46,665 bases of DNA from Idiomarinaceae bacterium. GTDB lineage: Bacteria; Pseudomonadota; Gammaproteobacteria; Enterobacterales; Alteromonadaceae. The notes under the pieces are model-generated. The model made no database searches. It was given only the letters and a program-made list of their open reading frames with translations, and had not been told where the DNA came from. The stretch is taken from assembly GCA_002685255.1 (NCBI GenBank), contig NYWU01000022.1, positions 1 through 46,665 on the forward strand. Reading direction: 5' to 3'. Below, piece by piece: positions 8,552 through 18,015 of this stretch. The position numbers were made by a program, and so were the translations under genes. Numbering within the stretch: the first letter of the stretch is position 1; each line of letters starts with the position of its first letter.

Positions 8552-9214
8552 TTACTCGTCAGCGTCTTTTTCGTTCGCTGCGGGCACTTCGTCAGCTGCT
8601 GGCGCTTCTTCTTCCGTTTCTTCTTTCTCTACGCGAGGCGCAGTGATTGAAACAACGGCTTGGTCGTGGTCTTCACCTTTAGTTAACTCAACTAATTCAA
8701 CGCCTTGTGGCAAGTTGAGGTCGCTTAAGTGAATAGTGTCGCCTACGGACAAGTTAGCGATGTCAACTTCCAAGTACTCTGGTAAGTCTTTCGGTAAGAC
8801 CATGATTTCTACGTCGTTCACGTGGTGAACAACAACACCGCCTTCATCTTTAACGCCTTTAGCGGTTTCTTCATTTAAGAAGTGAAGTGGCAAGTTAGTG
8901 TGCAACTTGTGACCTTTCTCAACACGTTGGAAGTCTAAGTGAGTTAACTTAGGCTTGTACGGGTGACGTTGCATATCCTTTAAGATTGCTTGGTGTTTTT
9001 TACCATCAATCTCAAGCGTTAGGATGTGTGAATAGAAGGCTTCGTAGTCAGCCATGTTATTCACTTTGTTGTGGTCTAGTTCAAGTGCGATTGGCTCATC
9101 TTTACCACCGTAAAGAATTGCAGGTACTTTGTCCGCATGACGCAGGCGGCGGCTCGCACCTTTCCCCTTGTCCGTACGAACGGTAGCTTTGATATTGAAG
9201 TCTAATTTAGCCAT
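8552..9214 (-). CDS. rplY: 50S ribosomal protein L25, long (CTC) form
   Basis: A 220-residue L25/TL5/CTC protein that binds 5S rRNA. Residues 1-95 are the 5S-binding L25 domain (TDKGKGASRRLRHADKVP at the start). Residues about 100-185 are the TL5 C-terminal beta domain, and an acidic Glu/Ala/Asp tail of about 25 residues ends the protein. This is the two-domain form, unlike the 94-residue E. coli L25. It is the first gene of an rplY-pth-ychF run; hairpins separate it from the upstream prs gene. Confidence 0.96.
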   Translation of the reverse strand: MAKLDFNIKATVRTDKGKGASRRLRHADKVPAILYGGKDEPIALELDHNKVNNMADYEAFYSHILTLEIDGKKHQAILKDMQRHPYKPKLTHLDFQRVEKGHKLHTNLPLHFLNEETAKGVKDEGGVVVHHVNDVEIMVLPKDLPEYLEVDIANLSVGDTIHLSDLNLPQGVELVELTKGEDHDQAVVSITAPRVEKEETEEEAPAADEVPAANEKDADE

Positions 9215-9250
9215 GTGATTGGGCTCTCATCTGTTTATGATTTAAAAATG

Positions 9251-9274
9251 TCAAAACTCGCGACCAAGTTTTGA
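9251..9274. repeat. inverted repeat in the prs-rplY gap
   Basis: TCAAAACT (9251-9258) and AGTTTTGA (9267-9274) form a perfect 8-bp inverted repeat around an 8-nt loop. It sits between the prs terminator and rplY, in the rplY leader. It could be part of the terminator region or an rplY leader structure; the sequence alone does not decide. Confidence 0.55.
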
Positions 9275-9281
9275 CCCAAAA

Positions 9282-9313
9282 CTTAGAAACCGACTCAAAA
9301 GCCGGTTTCTAAG
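9282..9313 (-). terminator. rho-independent terminator after prs
   Basis: CTTAGAAACCG (9282-9292) pairs with CGGTTTCTAAG (9303-9313), an 11-bp stem around a 10-nt loop. On the minus strand the stem is followed by TTTTGGG, a short U-tract, so it should end transcripts arriving from prs. It lies 55 nt beyond the prs stop. Confidence 0.7.
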
Positions 9314-9368
9314 GGCGCGGAATAATACCACTGTTAGTGGGTTAAGACAACTATCCCAACGAAGTCGA

Positions 9369-10316
9369 TTAGTAATCAAACATTGCTGAGATAGATTCTT
9401 CATTACTCACGCGACGAAGCGCTTCAGAAAGCATGCCTGATAATGTCAACTGATGTACCTTACCGGTCGCTTTCATCTCTTCACTCAACGGAATACTGTC
9501 GGTTACGATGAGCTCATCAATCGAGGAATCTTTGATGTTGTTCACAGCATTGCCAGAAAAGACGGGGTGAGTGGCATACGCGAATACGCGTTTGGCACCA
9601 TGCTGTTTCAGAGCTTCAGCCGCTTTACATAGTGTACCGCCAGTATCGATCATGTCGTCAACAATAATACAGTCACGATCTTTAATGTCACCGATGATAT
9701 GCATCACTTGCGAAACGTTAGCTGAGGGACGGCGTTTATCGATAATCGCCAGATCGGTATCGTTCATTAGTTTGGCAAATGCGCGAGCACGGACTACGCC
9801 ACCGATGTCGGGTGATACAACGACAGGGTTATCGAAGTTCTGGTTACGCATATGTTCAAGCAGAACAGGTGTGCCAAACACGTTATCAACAGGCACATCA
9901 AAGAAACCTTGGATTTGTTCGGCATGCAAGTCAACGGTCAAGACGCGGTCCACACCGACACTTGAAAGAAAGTCTGCAACGACTTTAGCCGTGATGGGTA
10001 CACGTGCAGAACGAACACGACGATCTTGGCGCGCATAACCAAAGTAGGGCATGACCGCAGTGATACGACCGGCAGATGCACGACGCAGTGCATCAACCAT
10101 AACAATCAGCTCCATTAGATTGTCATTGGTTGGGGCACAGGTTGACTGCAATAAAAAAACGTCCGCACCGCGGACGTTTTCATTGATGGCGACACTGATC
10201 TCACCGTCACTAAAACGACCTACAGAGGCGTCTCCAAGTTTGATATATAAGCGGTCAGCAATCTTCTGCGCAAGTTCTGGTGTGGCGTTACCAGCGAAGA
10301 GTTTCATGTCAGGCAC
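9369..10316 (-). CDS. prs: ribose-phosphate pyrophosphokinase
   Basis: A 315-residue class I PRPP synthetase making phosphoribosyl pyrophosphate from ribose-5-phosphate and ATP for nucleotide, His and Trp synthesis. The ATP/regulatory flexible loop [11 protein letters not shown] is at 90-100, and the PRPP-binding segment with D220, D221 and TGGT (225-228) is intact. The length equals E. coli Prs. It is the last gene of the lolB-ispE-prs operon, 12 nt after ispE, and is followed by a terminator. Confidence 0.98.
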   Translation of the reverse strand: MPDMKLFAGNATPELAQKIADRLYIKLGDASVGRFSDGEISVAINENVRGADVFLLQSTCAPTNDNLMELIVMVDALRRASAGRITAVMPYFGYARQDRRVRSARVPITAKVVADFLSSVGVDRVLTVDLHAEQIQGFFDVPVDNVFGTPVLLEHMRNQNFDNPVVVSPDIGGVVRARAFAKLMNDTDLAIIDKRRPSANVSQVMHIIGDIKDRDCIIVDDMIDTGGTLCKAAEALKQHGAKRVFAYATHPVFSGNAVNNIKDSSIDELIVTDSIPLSEEMKATGKVHQLTLSGMLSEALRRVSNEESISAMFDY

Positions 10317-10328
10317 AACAAACCTCGA

Positions 10329-11195
10329 CTAAATTTGGGTTAATGTCCGGATAAGCGATGAACGGTTCTGGCCCTGCACAACATAACTTTCGGTTAGCGA
10401 AAGTTGCGCCTGTGCAGCGATAGCTTGTTGCTGATTCGCAAAGCGAGTGAATAAGCAAGCACCTGTGCCAGTAAGCCGAGTCGGACCATAGTTTAGCAAC
10501 TGCGCGTGTAGCTTGGCAACTGCGGGATACTGCTTAAGCACCACAGGCTCGAATACATTACTGGTGTTTTGCCAGTGCCATTGTGAGGGGGGTAAAGGCT
10601 TGCAGTCGCGTTTAAGGCGCGTATCAGCAAACAATGCAGCGGTTGAAATATTGACTTGAGGTTTGACCACTAAATAGTAGTGTTGGTCGGGTTCAACATC
10701 GATAAACTGATCACCAATACCGGTGGCGAAAGCACTATGTCCGTGGACGAAAATCGGCACATCGGCGCCAAGCTCAGCAGCGATAAGTAGTAATTGCGAG
10801 GTTGTGAAGGGGTATCCCCACATGTGGTTTAATCCGACTAATGTCGTTGCAGCATCCGACGAGCCACCGCCCAGTCCGGCACCTTGGGGCAGTCGTTTAT
10901 CAAGGGTGATGCGCACACCGAAATATGGCTGATGCTGTTGCTGGCACTCAAGCACCAGTCGTTGTGCGGCGCGAAACACCAGGTTATCAGCGATAGCAAT
11001 GTCACTGTCGGAGTCAATAAGCTCAATACGCGGCTCTGCGAGTGGCTCAAAGATTAAGGTATCTTCAATATCGATAAATTGAAACACGGTTTCGAGGTTA
11101 TGATACCCATCATTACGGCGCCCCGTAATATGTAAAAACAAATTCAGTTTTGCTGGCGCTGGCAACGTCAGCGGTCGGTTTTGCGTATCGGTCAT
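10329..11195 (-). CDS. ispE: 4-diphosphocytidyl-2-C-methyl-D-erythritol kinase
   Basis: A 288-residue GHMP kinase acting in the methylerythritol phosphate route to isoprenoids. The N-terminus has PAPAKLNLFLHITGRR, the family signature with the catalytic Lys and the substrate His/Asn. The ATP-binding GHMP motif LPQGAGLGGGSSDAA is intact, as is the C-terminal TGTGACLFTRF glycine-rich motif. It lies between lolB (9 nt upstream) and prs (12 nt downstream), the standard order. Confidence 0.97.
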   Translation of the reverse strand: MTDTQNRPLTLPAPAKLNLFLHITGRRNDGYHNLETVFQFIDIEDTLIFEPLAEPRIELIDSDSDIAIADNLVFRAAQRLVLECQQQHQPYFGVRITLDKRLPQGAGLGGGSSDAATTLVGLNHMWGYPFTTSQLLLIAAELGADVPIFVHGHSAFATGIGDQFIDVEPDQHYYLVVKPQVNISTAALFADTRLKRDCKPLPPSQWHWQNTSNVFEPVVLKQYPAVAKLHAQLLNYGPTRLTGTGACLFTRFANQQQAIAAQAQLSLTESYVVQGQNRSSLIRTLTQI

Positions 11196-11204
11196 TATGA
11201 TGCT

Positions 11205-11855
11205 CTAGTTTGCCAGTTGGTTTAATGAGGGCTGAGTTTCCCAAGACTGTGCTTGGATTTTAAGTTTCAGTCGCGGGGTCTCGGCATGCACCTGTTCGGG
11301 TAGCAGTTGCTGTGGTTGATAGAACCAAGTTAACTGCCATTGTTCGCCTTTAGGTGTCCGGTAACGCGCACTAATCAAACGTCCTCGTTGATCAAACGTG
11401 AACTGAGTAAACTGGGGGTCGAGTCGGCCCAGTAACCAATCTGGCAACTCTTCGACAGGCAAGCGCATGCCTGTGTAACGATATAATAAAGTGTCTGCGG
11501 AATGACTTTCTACCTGCTTGCCGTCGACTTTAATCGACGCACGTGTGGAGCGAATATTCAGATGGGCAAGTTCACCGCGTAGCGGGTGAGTAATTACAAC
11601 GTCTTGCTCTGCTGGCGTGGAACGCCAGCGCAAGTAGGCGCTGTCCCTATTATTTGATTCGAGTTCTGTCAAGGCAAAACGGCCCGATAGCTGCCATCTA
11701 TTTATTCGTTGCAAGCGTTGTTGGTGCGCCTTTACTTGTTGATTAGAGATATTCGTAGCTGCACTTTGCTGAGGTGGTTCAGGTATGCTACAGCCCGTTA
11801 CAGCTAAGCCACAGACTAACATCAGCAATGTCCAACGAGATAGTTTTAACAGCAC
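11205..11855 (-). CDS. lolB: outer-membrane lipoprotein receptor LolB
   Basis: A 216-residue lipoprotein that accepts lipoproteins from LolA and inserts them in the outer membrane. The signal peptide ends in lipobox AVTGC with the lipidated C22. WQLSGRFAL, LRWRSTPAEQDVVITHPLRG and the C-terminal WQLTWFY strand pattern fit the LolB beta-barrel-like fold. The start appears to be GTG (11853-11855); no strong ribosome-binding site precedes it, so the start is less certain than the gene. It heads the lolB-ispE-prs operon, divergent from hemA as in E. coli. Confidence 0.93.
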   Translation of the reverse strand: MLLKLSRWTLLMLVCGLAVTGCSIPEPPQQSAATNISNQQVKAHQQRLQRINRWQLSGRFALTELESNNRDSAYLRWRSTPAEQDVVITHPLRGELAHLNIRSTRASIKVDGKQVESHSADTLLYRYTGMRLPVEELPDWLLGRLDPQFTQFTFDQRGRLISARYRTPKGEQWQLTWFYQPQQLLPEQVHAETPRLKLKIQAQSWETQPSLNQLAN

Positions 11856-11929
11856 AGGGGAGTTCGCCTTTGTGAATTAAAGTGGATCGTTCGTTTAGCT
11901 TTGCGTAGTTGACCAGAATTGTCTGTGAC

Positions 11930-11958
11930 TTTCAATAATCCCTGCAATCACGTACAAT
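11930..11958 (+). promoter_or_regulatory. possible sigma70 promoter of hemA
   Basis: TACAAT (11953-11958) is a good -10; a 17-nt spacer leads back to TTTCAA (11930-11935), a weak -35. It lies about 45 nt before the hemA start in the hemA/lolB divergent gap. Confidence 0.35.
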
Positions 11959-12004
11959 CCCATCAGCGTTTTCAACCCTCTGTTAGAGTAAACCGCGACT
12001 CCGA

Positions 12005-13276
12005 ATGACCATTTCAATATTAGGTATTAACCACAGAACGGCACCTGTCGAATTACGCGAGCGCGTGGCGTTTGGCCCTGTGCAGCTGGAACAGGCATTG
12101 TCTGAAATAAAGCAGTTACCGGGTATTGAAGAAGCCGTTATCGTTTCCACTTGCAACCGCACCGAATTGTATTGTCATGGTCATGCTGAACATCAACCGT
12201 TATTACACTGGTTGGCGCAATTCCACGGCATTGGACCGAGCGAATTAGAACAACACCATTATTTTCATACTCAGGAAGATGCTGTAGCGCACTTGATGAG
12301 TGTCGCGAGCGGCTTAGATTCGTTGGTGTTAGGTGAACCGCAAATTTTAGGGCAGGTCAAACAAGCCTATCAACAAGCGAAACACTTCAGTGTAGTCGGT
12401 GGAATTCTAGAACGGCTCTTTCAAAATACCTTTCGTGTGGCTAAAGCTGTTAGAAATGAGACTGAAGTAGGTCAGAATGCCGTGTCAGTTGCATTTGCTG
12501 CGGTGAGTTTAGCAAAACATATTTTTGGTGATTTAAAACATTCGAATGTATTGCTAGTCGGTGCTGGGGATACCTCTGAGTTGGTTGCGCAGCATCTTGT
12601 GCAGCAAGGCGTAAGCTCACTGAGTGTGGCTAATCGCACGTTGCAGCGCGCAACGGAACTGGCTCAACGGGTGGGTGCCGAGGCGCACAGTCTGAGTCAA
12701 CTTGGAGAACTATTGCCGAATGCGGATATCGTTGTTAGTTCGACCGCCAGCACTTTACCTATTATTGGTAAAGGACGCGTTGAAAAGGCGCTAAAGCAGC
12801 GCCGACATAAACCGATTTTGCTGATTGATTTAGCGGTTCCGCGCGATATTGAAGAGCAAGTTAACGAACTGGATGACGCTTACCTCTATACGGTTGACGA
12901 TTTACAAAATATAATTAGTGAAAACATTAAGAACCGTGAGCAAGCCGCGCAGCAAGCTCGCAAAATCATTGCTCGAGAGGCCAGTCAGTTTTTAGACTGG
13001 TTACGCTCCCTTGATAGTGTCACTTTAATTAGGGATTATCGGCAACATACGCAAAAAATTGCACAAGTCCAACTCGAAAAAGCATTGGCTATGTTGCAGC
13101 AGGGTAAGCCGGCCGAGCAAGTCATGCAAGTTCTCAGTCACAAGCTCAGTCAACAGCTCGCGCATCGACCTACACAGCTTCTAAAACAAGCGGGCGAGCA
13201 GGGCGATCAAACCACATTATCGGTACTACAACAATTGTGGCTAGAGGACGATAAACAGAATAAGGAAACCAACTAA
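12005..13276 (+). CDS. hemA: glutamyl-tRNA reductase
   Basis: A 423-residue enzyme reducing glutamyl-tRNA(Glu) to glutamate-1-semialdehyde, the first step of C5 haem synthesis. The start [14 protein letters not shown] is typical; catalytic C50 is in [10 protein letters not shown]. The NADPH site has [12 protein letters not shown], and the C-terminal dimerisation helix is complete. The length is close to E. coli HemA (418). It heads the hemA-prfA-prmC operon, with prfA starting 2 nt after its stop. Confidence 0.98.
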   Translation: MTISILGINHRTAPVELRERVAFGPVQLEQALSEIKQLPGIEEAVIVSTCNRTELYCHGHAEHQPLLHWLAQFHGIGPSELEQHHYFHTQEDAVAHLMSVASGLDSLVLGEPQILGQVKQAYQQAKHFSVVGGILERLFQNTFRVAKAVRNETEVGQNAVSVAFAAVSLAKHIFGDLKHSNVLLVGAGDTSELVAQHLVQQGVSSLSVANRTLQRATELAQRVGAEAHSLSQLGELLPNADIVVSSTASTLPIIGKGRVEKALKQRRHKPILLIDLAVPRDIEEQVNELDDAYLYTVDDLQNIISENIKNREQAAQQARKIIAREASQFLDWLRSLDSVTLIRDYRQHTQKIAQVQLEKALAMLQQGKPAEQVMQVLSHKLSQQLAHRPTQLLKQAGEQGDQTTLSVLQQLWLEDDKQNKETN

Positions 13277-13278
13277 GC

Positions 13279-14367
13279 ATGAATCCATCAATAGAGCGAA
13301 AGCTTGAGGGGTTAATCGAGCGATACGAGGAAGTGCAAGCTTTGCTCGGCGAACCGGATATTATTTCGGATCAGGATAAGTTCCGCTCATTGTCAAAAGA
13401 ATACTCTCAGTTAGAAGAGGTGGTCAGCGCTTTCAATGCTTACCGTCAAGCACAATCCGACTTAGCAGCAGCCAACGAAATGGCTGATGATGACGATCCG
13501 GAAATGCGAGAAATGGCGGATGAAGAGATCACTGACGCCAAACAACGCGTCGAGTCGCTTGAAAATTCCTTGCAGGTTTTATTGTTACCTAAAGACCCTA
13601 ATGATGACCGCGCGTGTTACCTTGAAATCCGAGCAGGCGCGGGGGGTGACGAGGCCGCCATATTTGCCGGCGATTTATTTAGAATGTATAGCCGTTATGC
13701 GGAACAACACGGTTGGCGCGTCAGCACAGTGAGTGCAAACGAGGGTGAACACGGTGGTTACAAAGAAGTCATTGCTCAGTTGAGTGGCGACGGCGTATAT
13801 GGTCGTATGAAATTCGAATCGGGTGGACATCGTGTGCAACGCGTGCCAGAAACCGAGTCGCAAGGCCGCATCCACACCTCAGCGTGTACTGTGGCTGTGT
13901 TACCTGAAATTCCAGAGGCTGAAGCGATCGAAATCAACCCAGCCGATTTGCGAGTTGATACTTACCGCGCTTCGGGTGCAGGTGGACAGCACGTTAACCG
14001 AACGGATTCAGCGATTCGTATTACTCACTTACCCTCGGGTGTGGTTGTCGAGTGCCAAGAAGAGCGCTCGCAACATAAAAACCGAGCTAAAGCGATGTCG
14101 GTCTTACAGTCGCGGTTGCAACGTATGGAAGATGAAAAGCGCGCTCAGGAAGAAGCAAGTACACGACGGAGCTTAGTGGGCAGCGGTGATCGCTCAGAGC
14201 GTATTCGTACCTATAATTATCCACAAAGCCGTGTGACAGACCACCGTATTAATCTCACGCTGTATCGCTTGGACGAAGTTCTTGAGGGTGGATTGGATTT
14301 ATTACTTGATCCCATCATTACCGAACACCAAGCCGATCAGCTTGCTGCACTATCACAAGATAATTAA
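13279..14367 (+). CDS. prfA: peptide chain release factor 1
   Basis: A 362-residue class I release factor reading UAA and UAG. The stop-codon-recognition tripeptide is P190-E-T192, fitting the PxT of RF1, and the catalytic GGQ is at 235-237 in [10 protein letters not shown]. The length is as in E. coli (360). The stop overlaps the prmC start by one base, so the substrate and its methyltransferase are translationally coupled. Confidence 0.98.
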   Translation: MNPSIERKLEGLIERYEEVQALLGEPDIISDQDKFRSLSKEYSQLEEVVSAFNAYRQAQSDLAAANEMADDDDPEMREMADEEITDAKQRVESLENSLQVLLLPKDPNDDRACYLEIRAGAGGDEAAIFAGDLFRMYSRYAEQHGWRVSTVSANEGEHGGYKEVIAQLSGDGVYGRMKFESGGHRVQRVPETESQGRIHTSACTVAVLPEIPEAEAIEINPADLRVDTYRASGAGGQHVNRTDSAIRITHLPSGVVVECQEERSQHKNRAKAMSVLQSRLQRMEDEKRAQEEASTRRSLVGSGDRSERIRTYNYPQSRVTDHRINLTLYRLDEVLEGGLDLLLDPIITEHQADQLAALSQDN

Positions 14368-15215
14368 TGAGTCTGAGTATCAAAGACGCGCTCGATTGGG
14401 CGCGTCAACAGCTCGCTAGCAACGCGGAGCTAACCGACGCAGCGATTGATAGCCGCGTCCTTTTATCCTACCTGCTCGACAAGCCAATCAGCTATTTTAT
14501 GACATGGCCGGAACGTTGTTTAAGCGAGTCGCAGTTCCAACAACTTCAGCGTTGGGTTGAACGCCGGTGCAGTGGTGAGCCGGTTGCGTACATCGTTGGT
14601 GAGCGTGAGTTCTGGTCACTCCCGCTAGCCGTTAACGAAAGTACCTTGATACCGCGACCCGACACCGAGTGCTTAGTCGAGACGGCGCTATCACTTTCAT
14701 TACCGCAGCAAGCTCGTGTATTAGATCTGGGCACAGGCACCGGTGCTATTGCTTTGGCATTAAAAAGTGAACGCCCTGACTGGCATATCACTGCAGTCGA
14801 TCAGTCGGTACAGGCCGTTGAACTGGCTAAGGGTAACGCACAACGGCTTGAACTGGAGGTTGATGTACTTCAAAGTGACTGGTTTAAAGCGCTAGATGAT
14901 TGGCCCGCATTTGACTTAATCGTCAGTAACCCTCCTTATATTGCTGATGATGATGAGCATTTATACCAGGGGGATGTAAGGTTTGAGCCTCGCTCAGCGT
15001 TAGTTTCGGGGTACGCTGGGATGGCTGATTTAAATCATATTGCTGCAACGGGCTACGCGCACCTTCAACCTGGTGGTTGGCTTCTTCTCGAACATGGTTG
15101 GCAACAGGCGCAGGCTGTTATAACTTTATTACGTGAATTCGGTTATAAAAACGTTAACATATGGCGAGATTATGGTAATGTCGAACGAATCACTGGCGGA
15201 CAGAAAGTGAAATAA
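14367..15215 (+). CDS. prmC: release factor glutamine methyltransferase
   Basis: A 282-residue SAM-dependent enzyme that methylates the Gln of the release-factor GGQ motif. The SAM-binding motif DLGTGTGAIAL is at 120-130 and the catalytic NPPY at 188-191; the N-terminal helical RF-binding domain precedes. The length matches E. coli PrmC (277). The ATG overlaps the prfA stop. A response-regulator gene follows after 14 nt. Confidence 0.97.
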   Translation: MSLSIKDALDWARQQLASNAELTDAAIDSRVLLSYLLDKPISYFMTWPERCLSESQFQQLQRWVERRCSGEPVAYIVGEREFWSLPLAVNESTLIPRPDTECLVETALSLSLPQQARVLDLGTGTGAIALALKSERPDWHITAVDQSVQAVELAKGNAQRLELEVDVLQSDWFKALDDWPAFDLIVSNPPYIADDDEHLYQGDVRFEPRSALVSGYAGMADLNHIAATGYAHLQPGGWLLLEHGWQQAQAVITLLREFGYKNVNIWRDYGNVERITGGQKVK

Positions 15216-15229
15216 AGAGAGAGAGCATT

Positions 15230-16702
15230 ATGAGCAATCAGTTCATGTTTGCTGATGAGCCGCAACAGGCGCAACCCGCACTACTAAAAGACAAATGGAA
15301 AGTGCTGATTGTTGATGATGAACCCGAGGTTCATGCGGTGACAAAGTTGGCATTAAGCGATTTTGAGTTTCTGGGCCGAGGTCTTGAGTTTCACAGTGCT
15401 TTTTCGGGTGAAGAAGCACGACAGTTGGTTGATCAACATCCTGACGCTGCAATTTTGTTGCTTGATGTGGTGATGGAGTCTGATGACGCAGGACTTAAAG
15501 TGGCGCGTTACATTCGCGAAGACGCCGACAATCATTATACCCGAATTATTCTTCGAACCGGGCAGCCAGGACAAGCGCCAGAGCGTACGGTTATCGTCAA
15601 CTACGATATCAACGATTATAAATCCAAAACCGAGTTGACGGCGCAAAAGCTGTTTACTGCGGTGATGTCTTCGTTGCGTTCATATCGCGATATTATGTCA
15701 GTTGACCAAAGTCGCCAGGGGCTTGAAAAAATCATCGAAGCCTCGGCTAATCTATACACTCTGCAGCCAATGCAACAGTTTGTTGACGGTATCGTGCAGC
15801 AGTTGAGTTGGGTGATTGGCGGTGCTCGGCAAACGCTTTATGCCACGGCGACGGATGATGGTCGTGCATATCGCGTGGTTGCTGCTAACGGTGAAGATAG
15901 TCAAGTGGCGATGGGGCAAACCTTGCGTTCGGTATTACCTGCTCCAGCACTCGCGGAACTTGACAGCGTGATACAGAACAACAGTCACCATTACGGTGGT
16001 GATTTTGTCTTGATGTATTGTCGTAGCCACTGCCGCCCACAGGGCTCGGTTTTATTTATTGGTGGTATGTCACGCGCATTGACCGATGATGATCATCATG
16101 TATTGAAGTTGTTTGCAGAGAACGTACAGAAAGCGCAAGACAATGTGGTTTGTATCGAGGATACCGATGTTTTGATGGCAGGAATTGCTGATCAACTGGT
16201 GCACTTACAAGCCAGTCATTTTGCTAGCGAGGACGTCGCGGGTTCGGAGGCCATCGCGTATCGCCTTGGCAAGGCGTTATTTGATGAATCGACCGCAATC
16301 GATGTGAGTTGTGCGATCACCTTGTATGCACGAGCGAAGCCCTTATTGGCGTGCATTGAACCTAATGCAGCGGCTCACGAGACTAGTTGTCAGCAGCGTA
16401 TTGCAACCTCGCTGCGAGGCCTTAAAAACGGTCAGCAACAAGCGACTCAGTTCGCTTATACCGCCTTGATGGAACGCTTAGAACGCTGGGACGGTTTAGG
16501 TTTACCCGAAGGGAAAAAGGGTAATTCCATTGCTGAATCTACTCAGGTTATCCTAGTATCAGAACAAATTGCCGATTGGCGTACCCAGGGGTTAGCGGAA
16601 AGTGATATGATTACGCGTTTGCAAGATGAGCGCGGGCGTTATTACTCTCCCGACTTTTTGGATAAGGTGATTAAGCACATTGGTGTCGCGATAGCGAGCT
16701 AA
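15230..16702 (+). CDS. response regulator with DUF3369 and degenerate HD-GYP domain
   Basis: A 490-residue protein. Residues 20-145 are a receiver domain with the acid pair D29/D30, phospho-acceptor D79, T110 and the conserved Lys near 131. Residues about 155-305 fit DUF3369, a GAF-like domain usually found between REC and HD-GYP. The C-terminal 310-490 aligns by eye with HD-GYP: LERWDGLGLPEGKKG (417-431) corresponds to the usual HHERWDGSGYP stretch, but the two His are R416/L417, GYP is GLP, and no HD pair or HDIGK motif is found. So c-di-GMP hydrolysis is unlikely and a binding or scaffold role is more probable. No histidine kinase is adjacent. The gene separates prmC from sirB2, which are neighbours in E. 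coli. Confidence 0.85.
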   Translation: MSNQFMFADEPQQAQPALLKDKWKVLIVDDEPEVHAVTKLALSDFEFLGRGLEFHSAFSGEEARQLVDQHPDAAILLLDVVMESDDAGLKVARYIREDADNHYTRIILRTGQPGQAPERTVIVNYDINDYKSKTELTAQKLFTAVMSSLRSYRDIMSVDQSRQGLEKIIEASANLYTLQPMQQFVDGIVQQLSWVIGGARQTLYATATDDGRAYRVVAANGEDSQVAMGQTLRSVLPAPALAELDSVIQNNSHHYGGDFVLMYCRSHCRPQGSVLFIGGMSRALTDDDHHVLKLFAENVQKAQDNVVCIEDTDVLMAGIADQLVHLQASHFASEDVAGSEAIAYRLGKALFDESTAIDVSCAITLYARAKPLLACIEPNAAAHETSCQQRIATSLRGLKNGQQQATQFAYTALMERLERWDGLGLPEGKKGNSIAESTQVILVSEQIADWRTQGLAESDMITRLQDERGRYYSPDFLDKVIKHIGVAIAS

Positions 16703-16749
16703 TGTCTTGCTCTGTTCCTAGCTCGATAAAACTGTGAGGAGAATTGATT

Positions 16750-17124
16750 TTGTATATCGCTTTTAAACATCTGCACGTGTTATTCGTGGTGATCTCCGTA
16801 GCTTTGTTTATGCTGCGTTTTTTTTGGGTGTTGAAATCCCCTCAACAGTTACAGAAAAAGTGGGTTAAGATTGTTCCCCACATTAACGATACGTTTCTTT
16901 TACTGAGCGCAATTGCAATGATCATCATTGTAGGTGGAGCACCGATCAGCGGCGAGTGGCTATCGAACAAAGTGATTGGTCTGGTGGGTTATATTATTTT
17001 TGGGTTAATTGCTTTTAAGTCTACTAACGCAGGTATGCGCTGGATCGGCTTTTTAGGTGCGGTGGCTTGGCTATTATTTTTGTTCCATGTCGCTTACTCA
17101 AAAATGCCCCTTTTGTTTGCTTAG
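16750..17124 (+). CDS. sirB2: SirB2 family membrane protein
   Basis: A small integral membrane protein of about 124 residues with four predicted helices (near 5-22, 44-64, 73-90, 97-116). It opens with YIAFKHLHVLFVVISVALF, typical of SirB2, a family of unknown function. The start is a TTG: the GAGGAG site at 16736-16741 is 8 nt before TTG 16750 but only 2 nt before the in-frame TTG 16744, so 16750 is preferred. No ATG is available. Its place between prmC (after the inserted regulator) and sirB1 matches E. coli ychQ-ychA. Confidence 0.85.
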   Translation: MYIAFKHLHVLFVVISVALFMLRFFWVLKSPQQLQKKWVKIVPHINDTFLLLSAIAMIIIVGGAPISGEWLSNKVIGLVGYIIFGLIAFKSTNAGMRWIGFLGAVAWLLFLFHVAYSKMPLLFA

Positions 17125-17167
17125 GCACTGCTAACTTATCTACACACTCGTTTAACTTTAGGTGACC

Positions 17168-17971
17168 ATGTCGTATTCTTTTCTTGAACTCAGTGAACAA
17201 GAATGGCTACCAACATTAGATATTATTTGGGAAATAAGTCGTCAGCTTGGCTATCGTCAGGTCGCTGACATTGCTGAATTCTGGCAGCAGGTTGATGACT
17301 TTGATGGCTTTGATGAACACGCCTCCGCAGCGGATAAGATGGCGCAACTGGGGCATTATTTTTATCGTGAATTAGGATATAGCGATGCACCTGAATCTTG
17401 GGTGAAGTCGCACCGTATTTTGGTTCACGAGGTGTGCGTCCAGCGCACAGGTGTTCCTTTAGTGCTCGCAATGCTATTACATGCAGCTGCTCATCGTCAT
17501 GGATTACACGTTCAACTGATTGATTTTCCAGGCTATCCGCTACTTAAGTACGAGACGCAAGGGCATGCGCATTTTTTTGACCCGCACACGGGTCAATCGG
17601 TACGTTACGAGGATATTGTTCATCGTTTTGACCATCTGATGGATGGGGACGCCCAGTTTTGTTGGGAGTGGGCAGAAGCAACGCCGCAGTCCGGATTAAT
17701 TGAAGCCTATCTAACGGAATTAAAACAATGTTTTATGGCCGAGGCACGCTTCGAAAAGGCGTTACGTTGTATTGAGATGCTGTTAGTGTTACGTCCCAAT
17801 GACCCGTATGAGATTCGCGACAGGGGATACTTATATGAAGAGTTAGGGTGTCAACACATTGCGGCTGATGATTATCAGTTTTTTGTTGAGCAGTGCCCAG
17901 ACGATCCAAGCGCGCAGTTGCTGAAGCTGCAACTTGAGAACTATGCAGGACCGTCGCATATTGTTCATTAG
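17168..17971 (+). CDS. sirB1: SirB1 family protein (transglutaminase-like plus TPR)
   Basis: A cytoplasmic protein of 267 residues. The N-terminal two thirds is a transglutaminase-like domain (LGHYFYRELGY, RTGVPLVLAMLLHAAA, and a GHAHFFDPHTG segment). The C-terminus has TPR-like helices (EKALRCIEMLLVLRPNDPYEIRDRGYLYEEL). This architecture defines SirB1/YchA, whose biochemical role is unknown. I chose ATG 17168, which has TTTAGGTGA immediately upstream, over an in-frame GTG 6 nt earlier. sirB2 precedes it by 43 nt. Confidence 0.9.
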   Translation: MSYSFLELSEQEWLPTLDIIWEISRQLGYRQVADIAEFWQQVDDFDGFDEHASAADKMAQLGHYFYRELGYSDAPESWVKSHRILVHEVCVQRTGVPLVLAMLLHAAAHRHGLHVQLIDFPGYPLLKYETQGHAHFFDPHTGQSVRYEDIVHRFDHLMDGDAQFCWEWAEATPQSGLIEAYLTELKQCFMAEARFEKALRCIEMLLVLRPNDPYEIRDRGYLYEELGCQHIAADDYQFFVEQCPDDPSAQLLKLQLENYAGPSHIVH

Positions 17972-18015
17972 CACAACCGTTTAACAATAATGATTAAGAA
18001 ATAAGGAGTATCCAG

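Noticed and set aside
9215-9252. rplY promoter using TTGACA on the minus strand near 9247-9252
   Set aside because: The -35 hexamer is perfect but no -10-like sequence occurs at 16-18 nt; CATAAA is only about 9 nt away.
9571-10038. A 155-codon plus-strand frame opposite prs
   Set aside because: Antisense shadow of prs; the product is Ser/Thr/Arg-rich and has no family features.
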